Origin: Owenia fusiformis
Taxonomy: Eukaryota; Annelida; Polychaeta; Sabellida; Oweniidae
Direction: 5' to 3'
NCBI GenBank assembly: GCA_903813345.2
Contig: CAIIXF020000008.1
Location: forward strand, 24,166,822-24,230,821
Length of the DNA: 64,000 bases
A program made the position numbers and the translations under genes. This document shows positions 10,931 through 22,950 of the stretch, one piece after another (the stretch's first letter is position 1; each line of letters opens with the position of its first letter). The notes beneath the pieces are model-generated. The model was not told the DNA's origin. It ran no database searches and was given only the letters and a program-made list of their open reading frames with translations.

Positions 10931-11482
10931 TTAATATAGTTTATTTTTGTGTCACAAGCAATAATATTAAAATACATTTAAAACACTTTTTTTAAAAAAC
11001 ATTGCTTCTAGCCGATGCCGGCTTATGAGACACCAAGTTGATACATGTGTGGGTAATATTAAAATTCCCATGTGAAAATTACTAAATGCACAATAAGACA
11101 GTGATAGAGACCATAATTTTTGTATACTGAGTTCACTGTTTACTTCCACTTACTAAGAGGAGACATGGTTGATGTTCCTGGGAGCAAATGGAAAGAGAAA
11201 CCCTGCTTAATCAGTGATATAAGGGCCCTCTGGTTGGCCCAATACCCTCCTGAGGGGTCCCCCATATCACAGTGGATCTACAGGTTTGCATCATGTATAT
11301 ATTTTGGCAGTATCACAGTTCTAAATAGTATGTAAAAGTGCTGTAAAGTGGCAGAATCAATATCATATGGCCTTTATCCCCAGACAAGCAACTTATGTAT
11401 AATTGAATATCAACAAATAGAATACAGTATGAGAAAATATGCATTATAATTTGTTATGGAATTATCTCAAATAGAGGTACTG

Positions 11483-14400
11483 TTAAAGTCTTTCTAGATC
11501 AAAATTTCTTTTACTGAACATCTTAAATAATGTACTTGCAAAAGCTCTCTGTATACAGGGCGTGTGCATAAGTCTAGTAAACAGCAGAATATGATCATTT
11601 GAACCAGTATCAATGCTAGGGGCCAGCTTATTAACAATAGCCAGAAATTTTTTCCTCAAAACATTGTAGTGAGAGCATTTGAGAGTGAAGTGTATCTCGT
11701 CCTCAATCTCATTAGAGTCACATAAAGCACATTTTCGATCCTCAAGAGGTGTATTGGTATAACGGCCAGTTTCAATGTTCCAGTTCTCAGTTTTGCAAGA
11801 ATACTTCTATGATGGCGTGGCATAAACATTTCAATGTATGCTTCAGTTGATGCACCATATTTAAATTGGCGATATGTTCTCAGTTTATTGCCATTAGTTT
11901 CATTATTTTTATCATTCCAGATATTTCGAAGAAAAGGATCAGTAGTCTGTAGGTGATTTTTAATAGCTTTGATACATGGTTTTGTCTCAATGTACTGATT
12001 ATTCAAAAGTATACCACAAGATCCAATGAAATTTTTAGTACGAGAATTCCAACTTGATTTTCTTCTTAACGACCATATATGTATCCGATTATTTAATCTG
12101 GTATTTTCCATATTGTGGAGTCGCAGATATAGTCGGGCACATTCCAATTTTTGTTTGTGGATAGGGGGGCTCCAGCCCATGTCCCCTCTGGCTCCTTCAT
12201 TGCTCGTCTTTTGGCCTACTCCTAGGAATATTTTTGTTGCTTTATTTTGTACATTATTGATACAACGATGCTCATTAAGACCAATAATTGAGGTACCATA
12301 GTTGATGATTGGTTGGACTATTGTATCATATAGCTTAGTATAAACTGCATAGTCCATTCCACCTGCAGCTTTGAATTTACATGTTAACACTGCCAGGGCA
12401 CGACTAGCTGACTTTGCTATTTCTTTTGCTGTGATCTTAGCATCAACATGTTCACTTAGCCAGACACCAAGGTACTTGTAGGAGTTTGCATAGTCAAGTG
12501 TTTTTGGGCCACATTTGAATACATGATCTGATCGGGGCCTCGCAGCAGGGCGGTAGTGAACAATTTTGGATTTTTTCTTGCTGACTGTGAGTCGCCATTT
12601 TCGACACCATATGTAGAGGGCATTCAGCATACGTTGTAGGTCCTCTGCAGTCCCAGAGATGAGGGCTATATCGTCGGCATAGAGTAAAATGCTAACCACT
12701 TCATCTCCGACTTGAACACCACATCCGAGTTGTTTGATAATGTTTGCTATCTCATCAACGTAGATCGAAAATAATGTCGGACTCAACAAACAGCCCTGCT
12801 TCGAGCCATTGCTGACAGAAAACCATGGAGTTAAATGTCCATTGACACGGATTGAGCATGTGACATCTTGGTAAAGAGACCTTATCGCATCGAAGATTTT
12901 ACCTTTAACACCAATTCTGTTTAGTTTAAACCATAGGCAGTTTCTATCTAATTTGTCAAACGCTTTGACTGCGTCCACATAGCAAACAAAAGTGTCGAGC
13001 TTAGATACTTTACGGTTGTTAATGATACTATGAAGACTTTGAACATGGTCGAGACATCCTCTTTTTGGTCGGAAGCCATTTTGTTCATCACTGAGTTTAC
13101 CATTGGTTTCCAAAAAAGTTACAAGTCTTTTATTCAATATATCACAGTAGATTTTACATGGTACAGAGATTAAGGTTATTGCGCGATAATTCAAGGGGTC
13201 TGTTTGGTCACCATCTTTGTATATAGGGTTGATAATTCCTTTCATCCATTGACTAGGCACAACTCCACTGTTGAAACAGTCCAGTATTAGGTGATGCAAT
13301 AATTTGATACATGTTGGGTTTTTGAGAGCTTCAGCAGGTATATTGTCTATGCCTGCGGCTTTACGGATCTTAGCACGGTTGACAGCCTGCGTCACTTCCT
13401 CTAGTGATATACATTGATTAAGGGAGCTGTCTGGATCAGAATCAGTTGGATCAATTTCATTAACTTCTTGTTTGACTTGTTCTAAGTGTTGGTCATCAAA
13501 GCTGCTGGATTCTGTATTTTCACTAAAGAGGTTGGAGTAAGTGGATGCCCAGTGACTCAGTACATAGTCTTTATCAGTGTGACTTTCTCCATCTATGTCA
13601 CGCACCTCCCATGGTATGTTTTGTTTCCTTTCATTTGCTATGCTAATTTTGTCTATATTTTTCCAGAATAAAGCTGTATTTGTACTGTATGAGTCCAGAA
13701 GATTAGCTTGCTCTAGCTGTTGGTATTTCCTTTTATGTTTACGATGGAGTCTGTCGAAAATTCGGCGCTCGATACAATATACTGACTTAAGGTGTTTACG
13801 TTGGGGTGTTTTACATTGTAACCATTCTTTTTCTCTATCATTGACTGTATTCCACTGTATTTGGAGTTCATTACACCAATAGGGTTTCTTAAATGATTTA
13901 GGTTTTTTACCTCGAGGTTTAACAGATATTTTTTCATAAACTCTGTCCATTTCAGTGGTTATTGTAGAGACAAATTGATCATAAGTGGCATTTATCCTTA
14001 CTGAGTTATCAACAGTTGCACTTATACGATCTATGGCATTCCAAACTTCAGTAGATATTTGACTACTCATCATAAAATCATCTGGGGTGCTTTTCACTTT
14101 ATATCGTTTATCATAAGGATGGACATGTTCTGGGAAGTCATTTTTAGACACTGGTGTTTTTAATGTACATTGCACAACTGAGTGATCAGGCATATTTTGA
14201 GGGACATTCATATTATTGCTGTTTATAAGATCAGACATTTTATGCACACGCAGGTTTGAGAATAAATCAACATTATTATGACTAGTGCACAAGTAGTCAA
14301 CCACAGATCGACCCTTATGCGATATACATGTCCAATCATCATGGCCAGCTATTCGCCCATTAAGCGTACAGATGTTGGTATCTACCAAAAAATTCAAGAA

Positions 14401-14985
14401 GAATTCACCATATGCATTGTCAGTGATATCAATGGAGTTACGAGGGCACAGATTATCAACACCCTCAACATAATCACTTTGTGATCCTATGCGGGCGTTA
14501 AAGTCACCAGCAATGCACAGAATACCTTCATTTTGGTAAGTATATACACCTTGGGTAAGGCTGTCAAAAAAGTTACCCGGGTCCGAGTTACCAGTTGATC
14601 TTGATAGGGGTGGTAAGTATGCTACACATAAGCACACGCTGTAGTCAGATTGTTTAGACTTTAGTTTCAACCACATGATGTCTGTTGAAGAACGATCTAA
14701 GATTTCATACTTGAAATCATTAAGGATGGATTCTTTAATCAGAACGCCAACTCCACCAGCTCCACGTCTAGCATTTATATGTAGATGTTTCCTATTATTA
14801 CCGACCCATAAATAACCAGGCACTTTGATCAATTCATCATCACGGAGAAAGGTTTCGACGAGGCATAGAACATCCAAATCTAAGGCTGATATCACAGATT
14901 TACGAAAATTCGAGTTTTCATTTGTTTTTACAGAAAACCCATTGAGGTTCCATGTACCAATGGAAAGCTGGCATCGGCTGCTGTC
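11483..14985 (-). CDS. LINE ORF2: endonuclease-reverse transcriptase, one late frameshift
   Basis: The frame is open from the codon after the ORF1 TAG (14985) to 11656. Numbering from that codon, the endonuclease shows GTWNLNG (10-16), the metal-binding Glu in VETF (44), GDFNAR (160-165) and PDH (266-268), all expected APE catalytic positions. The RT has FRPKRGC, VDAVKAFD, SNGSKQGCLLSP and an intact YADD at about residue 769, followed by YKYLGVWL. Near 11773 the frame changes: the neighbouring frame continues with ETGRYTNTPLEDRKCALC and an EDEIHF...C Cys/His cluster to TAA at 11483-11485, so a small deletion has cut off the C-terminal domain. There is no ATG between the TAG and the endonuclease core. 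Confidence 0.85.
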
Positions 14986-15993
14986 CTATGCACGTTTCTC
15001 TAAGAGCCTTCCATTCACCATACTAAAATGTTTATCGTTCCCAGTAACTTTGAGTATTTTTCGAATATTGTCATTTACTTTTTTTTCAGATGGAGACATA
15101 TAGTCCTCGATATACACTTTGGAATATTTTCCAGAATTTTTTAGGGTCCTTTTTGTTTTCATAATATTTAGTTTGTCATCTTTTTTGACTTTAGCTGTGA
15201 CAATTCCTGGATATCTTGATCCTGGCATTTTTGTTTTCCTGGATACATGGTTTATATTTATGTCCTTTAAGCCAAGTCCATTACTGAACAGATCTTTTAC
15301 TTGAGCCTCATCACTGGTTGTATCAGACTCTACAAGATTTTTCACAATTATTGAGCAAAGATCATCACAGATGCCATCGTTATTTGACAGTGTTTGCTCA
15401 ATTGTCGATATTCTTGTCTGTAAAGTGGACGTAGCAGATACAAGTTCTGATCTCAAATCAACATGTGTCTTTTCTATCTTAGCATCCATTTGATGTAAAA
15501 TACGAGTCTCCTGAGCAGCCATTTCCTGTCGTATGTCAGCAACATTATTACGAATATCACTGATTGAGTCCTTTATAAAGGTGAACATCTGTCGAAGCTC
15601 AGAAGCTGGCATTGATTGTTCATGGTTAGGCAGGGGGCTCTGCCTGTTGCTTGCTGATGGGTCGTGGACAACTTTGATGACATCAGACGTATCAAGATCA
15701 GTAGCATCAGACCTGAAACAACATGACCCACCCTCGGCCTCCAACGCCATGGGTGTACCCGGGGAAGCCTGTCCTTGCCGAGGGTGAGCCCCTCTGCACG
15801 GACTGGCATCCCTGAGTACAGCTTCCATTGCGTGGTAAACCTTCGGAGATTGAGCAACTGTGTGCTTCAATATTTGACCAGTTTTGATTTTAGTTACAGT
15901 TTTGTCCTTCTTTGTTGACTTTGAGGCTGTATTTGTTTTCACATTTGTTGAATTTTTCACCACGGGCGCCATTTTGTCAGGCAAGATTGGCAT
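14986..15993 (-). CDS. LINE ORF1 protein, coiled coil plus RRM-like domain
   Basis: 335 codons ending in TAG. Residues 1-50 are Lys/Thr-rich and basic, 50-130 are low in order and Pro-rich, and 133-202 form a heptad-like coiled coil (MFTFIKDSISDIRNNVADI and on). Residues 214-300 (IIVKNLVE...YPGIVTAKV) look like the RRM-type domain of L1-like ORF1 proteins. The expected role is trimerisation and binding of the LINE RNA as a nucleic-acid chaperone. The second Met (position 8, ATGGCG with A at -3) is in better start context than the first. The stop is a single TAG directly in frame with ORF2. Clade assignment beyond L1-like architecture is uncertain. Confidence 0.8.
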   Translation of the reverse strand: MPILPDKMAPVVKNSTNVKTNTASKSTKKDKTVTKIKTGQILKHTVAQSPKVYHAMEAVLRDASPCRGAHPRQGQASPGTPMALEAEGGSCCFRSDATDLDTSDVIKVVHDPSASNRQSPLPNHEQSMPASELRQMFTFIKDSISDIRNNVADIRQEMAAQETRILHQMDAKIEKTHVDLRSELVSATSTLQTRISTIEQTLSNNDGICDDLCSIIVKNLVESDTTSDEAQVKDLFSNGLGLKDININHVSRKTKMPGSRYPGIVTAKVKKDDKLNIMKTKRTLKNSGKYSKVYIEDYMSPSEKKVNDNIRKILKVTGNDKHFSMVNGRLLEKRA

Positions 15994-16194
15994 AAAAACG
16001 TTTTTCCCTGCTGAATTTCAGCTTATTACCATGTATTACGATGACTTGTGCCTCCTCCAACCGTTCATGGATATAGTGTACCAGTTAAAATATGTGTAGA
16101 TCACTAAAATACTACCTTAAATACTAAAAACAACGAGATTTTTCACAATTTTTTAAAAGTACGACTATGCAGTGAAAATACGAACGTCATCTCT

Positions 16195-16225
16195 TCAGGA
16201 GATCAGGATCAGGATCAGGAGATTA
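16195..16225. repeat. Short AGGATC direct repeats
   Basis: The 6 bp word AGGATC/AGATCAGG occurs in four close copies just upstream of the LINE 5' end. It may mark the insertion junction or local slippage. Confidence 0.5.
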
Positions 16226-16229
16226 AAAA

Positions 16230-16560
16230 GAAATAAACCACAAACTGCGCGCCTATTTTAGCCAGAAATTACAAACTGTGTACATACACTATTAAAACTA
16301 CATATTATCATTGGAATTTCTACAGAGGCTTGTGTAGGTGTTTTTCATATACGTAGCTTTGGAAAGGAAGAGGCTCGATAGAGAGAGCTTTTTAGATGGG
16401 TATAAGTTTTTTATTATTTCGATGATCAATATAAAATTGTAACACAATTTAGGAGATGAGGTGAATTTTCATATTCTAAAATATTATTTCTGAATCATCA
16501 AAATGGATTTTTCTACAACCTTTTTGGCGAATCGATGAACTCGTTTTTCAGGTTTAACCC
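16230..16560 (+). repeat. Right part of the dispersed repeat split by the LINE
   Basis: AAACTGCGCGCCTATTTTAG, AGGCTCGATAGAGAGAGCTTTTTAG and the following ~180 bases match the reverse complement of 30720-30905. The match includes ATTCTAAAATATTATT and TTTTTGGCGAA. Together with 10505-10605 it makes one interrupted copy. Confidence 0.7.
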
Positions 16561-18279
16561 TTTCTTTGTGGTTAAATATAATGCCCTTTATATAATTATA
16601 GAAACAAAATATTTTGTTTCTAGGTCTTATAATTATCTAAAGTCTTACATAATGTGGACACATATTTGTTTAACTGATCAGAAATATTTTTTTTCCCCAT
16701 TCATCAATTTTTCCATGTTAAAGTATAGGGGGGCTGAGATCCCCGGGAATTCCTGAGGTTTGACCCATTATGTTATGGTTTTGAACCGATGATAAGTTTA
16801 TAGAGGGAAATGCTGTTCCATCGAATTATTTGATTTTGACTGAAATTAACGCATTACGTTATTCACACTGGGAGCTACAAAATATTGGGTTACGGATTTA
16901 TTAAAACGTACCTTTATCTCGCATTCTCGGTTTACCTGCGTATCATGATTTATGATCATGATTTATCGTTTATGCTTTGCTCACATAAGTTCAGATTCAC
17001 CTTATGGGTGCCTACCGATTACGGTATTTTTCAACTGCCAACCGATCACCGGCAGACGTTGCGCCGGGAGAATTTTCACAATCAAAATGTAAATTACATT
17101 ATAAAATATGTATCAAATGAAGAAAAGGATGTCCAGATGGGTGCTGTTCGGCAATTGTAAGATTATAGTGTTGCTTGTAATATCATAAGTTGAAGAAAAT
17201 TGGGTTCTTGGAATACATGTTCGTTAACGTTTTGATTTTGATTGTATATATTTATAATTCATATGTAATATACGATTGACTGTACTTTGAAGAGGAAACA
17301 AGTATTTTACCAATTAATAGAAGAATTCAAAAGCTCTAGCGAAGTAACCTCTTTAGTTTATATTCGCCAAAACGTAAAACGATAGAAAATCATATATTTT
17401 TGAAACATCGCTTATTGGAACCATTTCACTTGTCGACTAACTTGCGGTAAGTTAGTTGTACATGAACTGGGCAGGTCGTAATATCCCTATTTACCAGTTA
17501 AAGACATTCGACATGTTATGACCGAAATAATCAGTTACGATCCGTAGTATAATTAACAAATCCAGTGCCACGGAATAAATAACTTGAAAGTGGTGATAAG
17601 CCATTCAGGACTACTTAGATTATTCATTTATTTTATTTTTCTAGTTTATTGACGGCCATTTATGTTTGTTAAACATTTTCATCATATAAATATGTATCAA
17701 AATGTTTTGGTCTGCAATATTTCTTATTTAATAAATCTTTTTCAAGCAAATGGAAATTGTTATCATAATTCCATCTGAAACAATGGAACAATCATATAAA
17801 TATGAAATACAGGTATTTTACAGATAAAGTATAGTTAGCGTTGCTGCAGAAATAGGATTAAAATTCCAAGCGGGGCTATTATAATACATATTATTGAAAA
17901 GGGAAATCTTAGACTGGCTGAAACTTATGTTCAAAAGATATATGAAGAATTGCCCCTAATTGAAATTGCAGCATTTTAAGAACTTACCAGGGTTTATCTA
18001 TTCAAAACTAGCTACAGTTCATAAGATGCGAGGCATTTATAAAATAGTGAATCAATATTAACAACGAAAGCATATCTATACATTACAAGGATGGATAAAA
18101 ACATTAATGCCTGGTGTAAACGGGTAGGAGGTTCTATCAATTATGGTCCTACTCTCCATTGATTTATATGGTGACCTAAACTCTTTCCCTCATTATGTTA
18201 TACGCAATCTGGGCCAATAAGGGCCGTTAAGAAAGGGGACCATAATCCCTGGGGGACCATCATTTCTTTCACACCTGGT
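16561..18279. other. Non-coding AT-rich stretch
   Basis: Two open frames of 73 and 91 codons (16535-16756 and 16885-17160, plus) have no recognisable domain, start context or neighbour support. I see no promoter, RNA gene or repeat that I can defend. Confidence 0.5.
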
Positions 18280-18282
18280 CAC

Positions 18283-18410
18283 ATTTGCTCAGATTTATCG
18301 GCCGGCGTCCGGCCGATTGAGTATCCTGCTGACAATTGCATTCAGTTTTGAACAGAATATTTAATCTGTCGGCCGCCGGGCAATGAATCGGAGCAAATGT
18401 GGGATAACCA
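18283..18410. repeat. Palindromic MITE-like element with CGGCCG words
   Basis: CACATTTGCTCAGATTTATCG at the left is matched by the reverse complement of CGGAGCAAATGTGG at the right, and GGCCGGCGTCCGGCCGATTGAG by CTGTCGGCCGCCGGGC. Arms are about 55 bp. A related copy is at 27835-27945 (CATCGGTCGGCCCTCGGCCG) and a fragment is near 25200. Confidence 0.7.
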
Positions 18411-18611
18411 ATTAACGAATATCTACAGACTGCTCATCTCTTGTATAATGGTACTGTATATGTCTATGAATTCCGTCTAAAAGAAGACGTTCTCTAAAAC
18501 TTTCTAATGGAAATGTATAGGACTAGAAACACAATGCAAATTCACGTTTATGCAATATAATTTCTTTTTTATTAAATTCAATCTTTCAACACTTTATGGA
18601 GCTGTTACGTT

Positions 18612-18743
18612 AGACCACGTGGGCTCACCGTTCGCTACAGTATGGATACGTTTTGCAGATGGCAGGGCTAGACATGGACATACGGTTGGCTAATCAAATA
18701 GTTTTAAAGCAGGATATTCCGAACGGTGAGCCCACACGGCCTA
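18612..18743. repeat. ~130 bp element with 24 bp inverted termini
   Basis: The left end TAGACCACGTGGGCTCACCG then TTCG and the right end CGAACGGTGAGCCCACACGG then CCTA are inverted copies with two mismatches. TA is at both outer edges. It is too small to encode anything. Confidence 0.65.
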
Positions 18744-19101
18744 GTGCAATAGCCACTCATTACATTTCGATACTCATAACATCCTTCTGTTTCAACCGAA
18801 ACTTGCTTTGATTTTATTAGGCATATTCTGTGATCTGAACACATCAGATGGGATGTGTTATAACTGTCAATAAGTGTGATAGTTATCATATACCTTAATG
18901 TCAATCCATTACATAATAGGCATTGTATTCAACCACATATAAATTAGCAAAGGCACAGATGCACAGTTTTAGGACTGGAGAAGAAATAAGATGTCATGAT
19001 TTATCAGGACTCATTAGCTATTTAACATACTCTATATGTTAACATTATTATTGTATTTTGTTTCAATTCAAAAATTGAATTCAATTAATTTTAGTTGTAC
19101 A

Positions 19102-19622
19102 ATGATCACTGGTGATCCGCTCGATTACGCTGGTTACCGAAACGGTTCGTTTTGGTAACAATATGTCGGACATCGAAGGTACGATTTTTCTTTTTCCTTA
19201 TTTCACGCGTTGTAGGCAGAATACCAGCGACGTTTTTGTCACAAACGTGTATCAGCATCATATGTTTTAGAAAATGTACATGTTTGCGAAAAAATAGCTC
19301 AGAAGACAACAGAATCGTCGATTTAATTCCTCACTTAAGTGCAGATCTTAACTGTTTTTCGAAAAACCGTTTATGTAACTTAAGTGAGAAATTAAATCGA
19401 CGATTCTGTTGTCTTCTGAACTATTTGTTCGCAAATATGTACATTTTCTTAAACATATGATACTGATACACGTTTGTGTTAAAAATGTCGTCGGAATTCT
19501 GCCTACAACGTGTAAAATAAGGAAAAAAGTAAAATCGTACCTTCGATGTTCCGACATTTTGTTACCAAAACGAAACGAATCGTTTTAGTAACCAGCGTAA
19601 TCGAGTGGATCACCAGTGATGA
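19102..19622. repeat. 520 bp near-perfect palindrome, ~240 bp arms
   Basis: The left arm (19102-19340) runs from ATCACTGGTGATCC to CACTTAAGT. The right arm (19378-19622) is its reverse complement, with scattered single-base differences and small gaps. The 37 bp loop itself contains GTTTTTCGAAAAAC. The outer tips read ATCACTGGTGAT, a palindrome. Open frames on both strands inside it are mirror images of each other and not genes. A foldback MITE is the simplest reading. Confidence 0.9.
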
Positions 19623-21435
19623 TTATCCCCGAACAATAACTCAACTGAGTCTACATTCAGCGCTTTATCGTATTCTATATGTGTTATTTTTAGTACCATC
19701 GTAAGTACATCTGTGAAGCCCCGTTGTGTAGCCTAACGTAGCTACTTGTACAATCACTACAATGGTAACTTTGTGAGTGTCTGTAAATGCCATGATGCAA
19801 TATAAAACACTGTAAAAATCTGATAATTATTTTTGATTACTATGACAAGTAAAAGATTTATAACACTAACCTAAGTAATGCATAGTTTTACACATCTACA
19901 TGCACACATTCTACTCGAATGTTACTATTTGAGATAATTCTTTTCGAAGCGATCGTACAGTCTTCATACATTGGAAGAATCACAATTTAGCATTGTTTTT
20001 TATGATTATAATAGATATAAATATGATAAGGTTAATGACATATCAAAATTCTTGTTGGAGTGGTCAAAATCATATACTCTCGATAAACTTTGATAAACGA
20101 TTTTTATTCATTATCCATGGAAGACAAAATATGGCATATCTACACCCTGATGTGGTGTTAAATTCATGTAGGCATATTATGTACATCTATATTTATGTTG
20201 ATGTGAAATATAAAGTTATGATATTGGTCAACATGCAAAAAATGAACAAAAAATATATATATCGAAGCGTATTTCGAAAGTTTTGAGGACGACATTTTGT
20301 TTTTCGATTTTGACCAATCAGAAACATATGTCATCTCAATAGGGGTTTACATGTTCATGTTCTCTACCTGGGAATGAGAGCCCATAATTCAATTTTTGAA
20401 CTACAAGTTCATAGAAAAAAGAAAAATCACAAATATGAATACAGTTTGATTATAAGTCTATTGGAATTTTCATCGTGTTGATTTTAAAGTCTATTACAGA
20501 AGTTACTGTTATGTTTACCACACTGGTACCAGTTAGTGGTATGTTGAATGGTATGAGTTGTTGAGTTTCACCTTCACCCAGATCATGCAGAATATCAACA
20601 CGGCGTTCCTTGTAGAAAGTAGTTCTTGGTTTGTCTTACATATGATAGATAGTTAGATATGATAGGCAATATTCTCCTTTGACAAGATGTGACTGACACA
20701 GTTTTGTGTTGGAGTGTAGCAATATGCGGTGCAATCATACCATATCTAACATCACATAACATGCTCATCCCCGTGCTCATCACAGAAAGATGTCAACACG
20801 TATGCCTCTCCATTAAATAATTCTTTTTTATATGCAGTATCTCGACCCGATCCTATCTGAAATATAAGAAATATATATAATCAAGTTACTTGTTGTATTT
20901 CCCATAACTTATATAAACATCCATGACCAATATTCCCATTCTATTGATATTGTTATCGTCTCGGGGTACCATAAATCGAAACAAGTAAATCCAAAATCGC
21001 AAGAAAAGATAAAGCTTGAAACAGGAACTACATGTTTCAAGACAGCTTGCAAATCCTATGGTTTTTCACATGATGAAATGGAAGAGCTAAAACTTATTCA
21101 AACATACTAGTTAATTAGTTCTAGTAATTCATCTAGTTTGTTATTATTTATTACATTAAATATGTCTAAAGCATCGAAAAGTAATGTTTTCACCGCATGA
21201 AAGTAAAGTTGATCGATTTGTCGTACATGTAGATCGAGAGAATTGTGTGAAATCAACCGGGCTTTCTTGTGTCATCTGGGCTTTGTTCAGAATTAGTGAA
21301 ACTTGAAACATAGAAGCAAGAAAAGAAATGTACGGTTTCTGTTATTTTGCTAAAATATAGGTCTCATCGCTCTTATTTGAGGCAATGCCATGCCACATGG
21401 CAGTTGTTAATCTTATTCTTTCTTTCTTTCAATAA
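19623..21435. other. No gene seen
   Basis: AT-rich sequence with a 97-codon frame (19993-20286) and a 62-codon minus frame (20595-20783), both without domain or context support. No repeat family recognised. Confidence 0.5.
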
Positions 21436-21439
21436 CAAG

Positions 21440-22950
21440 CCACTTAAATGTCATGTCAAACTCTGTTTATTTCGTATTATCTTCAGTAATTGTTTAACCA
21501 CTCTTCATGTTTCATAAGCTAATTCCACTCATATTGTCATGCCAAACACTGTTTATTTCATTTATCTACAAGTTGTCTATCGCATTGTTTCAAAAGCTAA
21601 TTAAACAATTGTCATACCAAACTCTGTTTATTTCGTATTATATACATGTTTTCAATCGCTTCTTTATGTTTTACAAGCTAGCTCTACTCAATTGTCATGC
21701 CAAACTCAGTTTATTTCGTAATTTTCATATGCTAATTCCACTCAATTGTCATGCCAAACTCTGTTTATTTCATTTATCTACAAGTTGACAATCGCCTCTT
21801 CGTGTTTCACAAGCTAATTCCTGCCAAATGTCATGTCAAAATCAGTTTATTTCGTATTATCTACATTTTTTCAATCGCTTCTTTATTTTTTACAAGCTAG
21901 CTCCACTCAATTGTCATGCCCAACTCGGTTTATTTCATTTTAAGATACAGTTGTCAACCGCCCCTCGGGTCTCATAAGCGACAATCAATTGTCATGCCGA
22001 ACTCAGTTTATTTCGTAATTTTCATATGCTAATTCCACTCAATTGTCATGCCAAACTCTGTTTATTTCATTTATCTACACGTTGACAATCGCCTCTTCGT
22101 GTTTCACAAGCTAATTCCTGCCAATTGTCATGTCAAAATCTGTTCATTTCGTATTATCTACATGTTTTCAATCTCTTCTTTATCTTTTACAAGCTAGCTC
22201 CACTCAATTGTCATGCCAAACTCGGTTTATTTCGTTTTAAGATACAGTTGTCAACCGCCCCTCAAGTTTCATAAGCGAATTCCACTCAATTGTCATGCGA
22301 AACGTTTTATATTTCATTTATCTACAAGTTGTCAATCGCCTCTCCATGTTTCACAAGCTAATTCCACTCAATTGTCAAACATAATTTATCTACAAGTTGT
22401 TAATCGCCTCTTCATGTTTCAAAAGCTAATTCCACTCAATTGTCAAGCATCATTTATCTACAAGTTGTCAATCGCCTCTTCATGTTTCACAAGCTAATTC
22501 CACCCAACAGAAATGTCAAACTCTGTTTATTTCGTATTATCTTCATGTTTTCAATCTCTTCTTTCTTTTTACAAGCTAGCTTCACTCAATTGCCATGCCA
22601 AACTCGGTTTATTTCGTATTAAGATACAGTTGTCAACCGCCCTTTAGGTTTCAAAAGCGAATTCCACTCAACTGTCATGCCAAATTCTGTTTATTTTTTT
22701 CTCTACATGTTGTCAATCGCCTCTTCATGTTTCAAAAGCTAATTCCACACGATTGTCATGCCAAACCCTGTTTATTTCCTATTATCTACATGTTTTCAAC
22801 CTAACCTTCATTTTTTACAAGTCAGCTCCGCTCAATTGTCATGCCAAACTCAGTTTATTATTTATTATCTACAGTTGTTAGCTGCTCTTCATGTTTCATT
22901 AGTTAATTCCACTCAATTGTCGTGCCAAACATGTTCCAGTGCTTTATAAG
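21440..22950. repeat. Minisatellite, ~80 bp unit, about 18 copies
   Basis: Repeating order: CTCAATTGTCATGCCAAACT, CTGTTTATTTCGTATTATCT, a CAATCGCCTCTTCATG block, then CACAAGCTAATTCCA. Two unit flavours alternate: one with TTTTACAAGCTAGCTC and one with TTTCACAAGCTAATTCC. Some units are shortened to about 53 bp. The open frames (for example 21507-21788 and 22213-22497) are translations of this array. Confidence 0.9.

Larger units (their letters stand above)
10940..16100 (-). mobile_element. Nearly full-length APE-type LINE, minus strand
   Basis: About 5.2 kb from an ORF1 start near 15993 to an A-rich 3' end near 10940 (minus-strand text GTGACACAAAAATAAAC). The order is 5' UTR, ORF1 (coiled coil plus RNA-binding domain), ORF2 (endonuclease, reverse transcriptase, Cys/His C-terminus), then a ~550 bp 3' UTR. 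The flanking repeat pieces (10505-10605 and 16230-16560) recur together, inverted, at 30.7-31.65 kb without the LINE. I could not pick out a convincing target duplication. Outer ends are approximate to within ~100 bp. Confidence 0.85.

Noticed and set aside
11656-15993. Several plus-strand frames of 60-95 codons (for example 12026-12301 and 13595-13882).
   Set aside because: Antisense shadows of the LINE ORFs.
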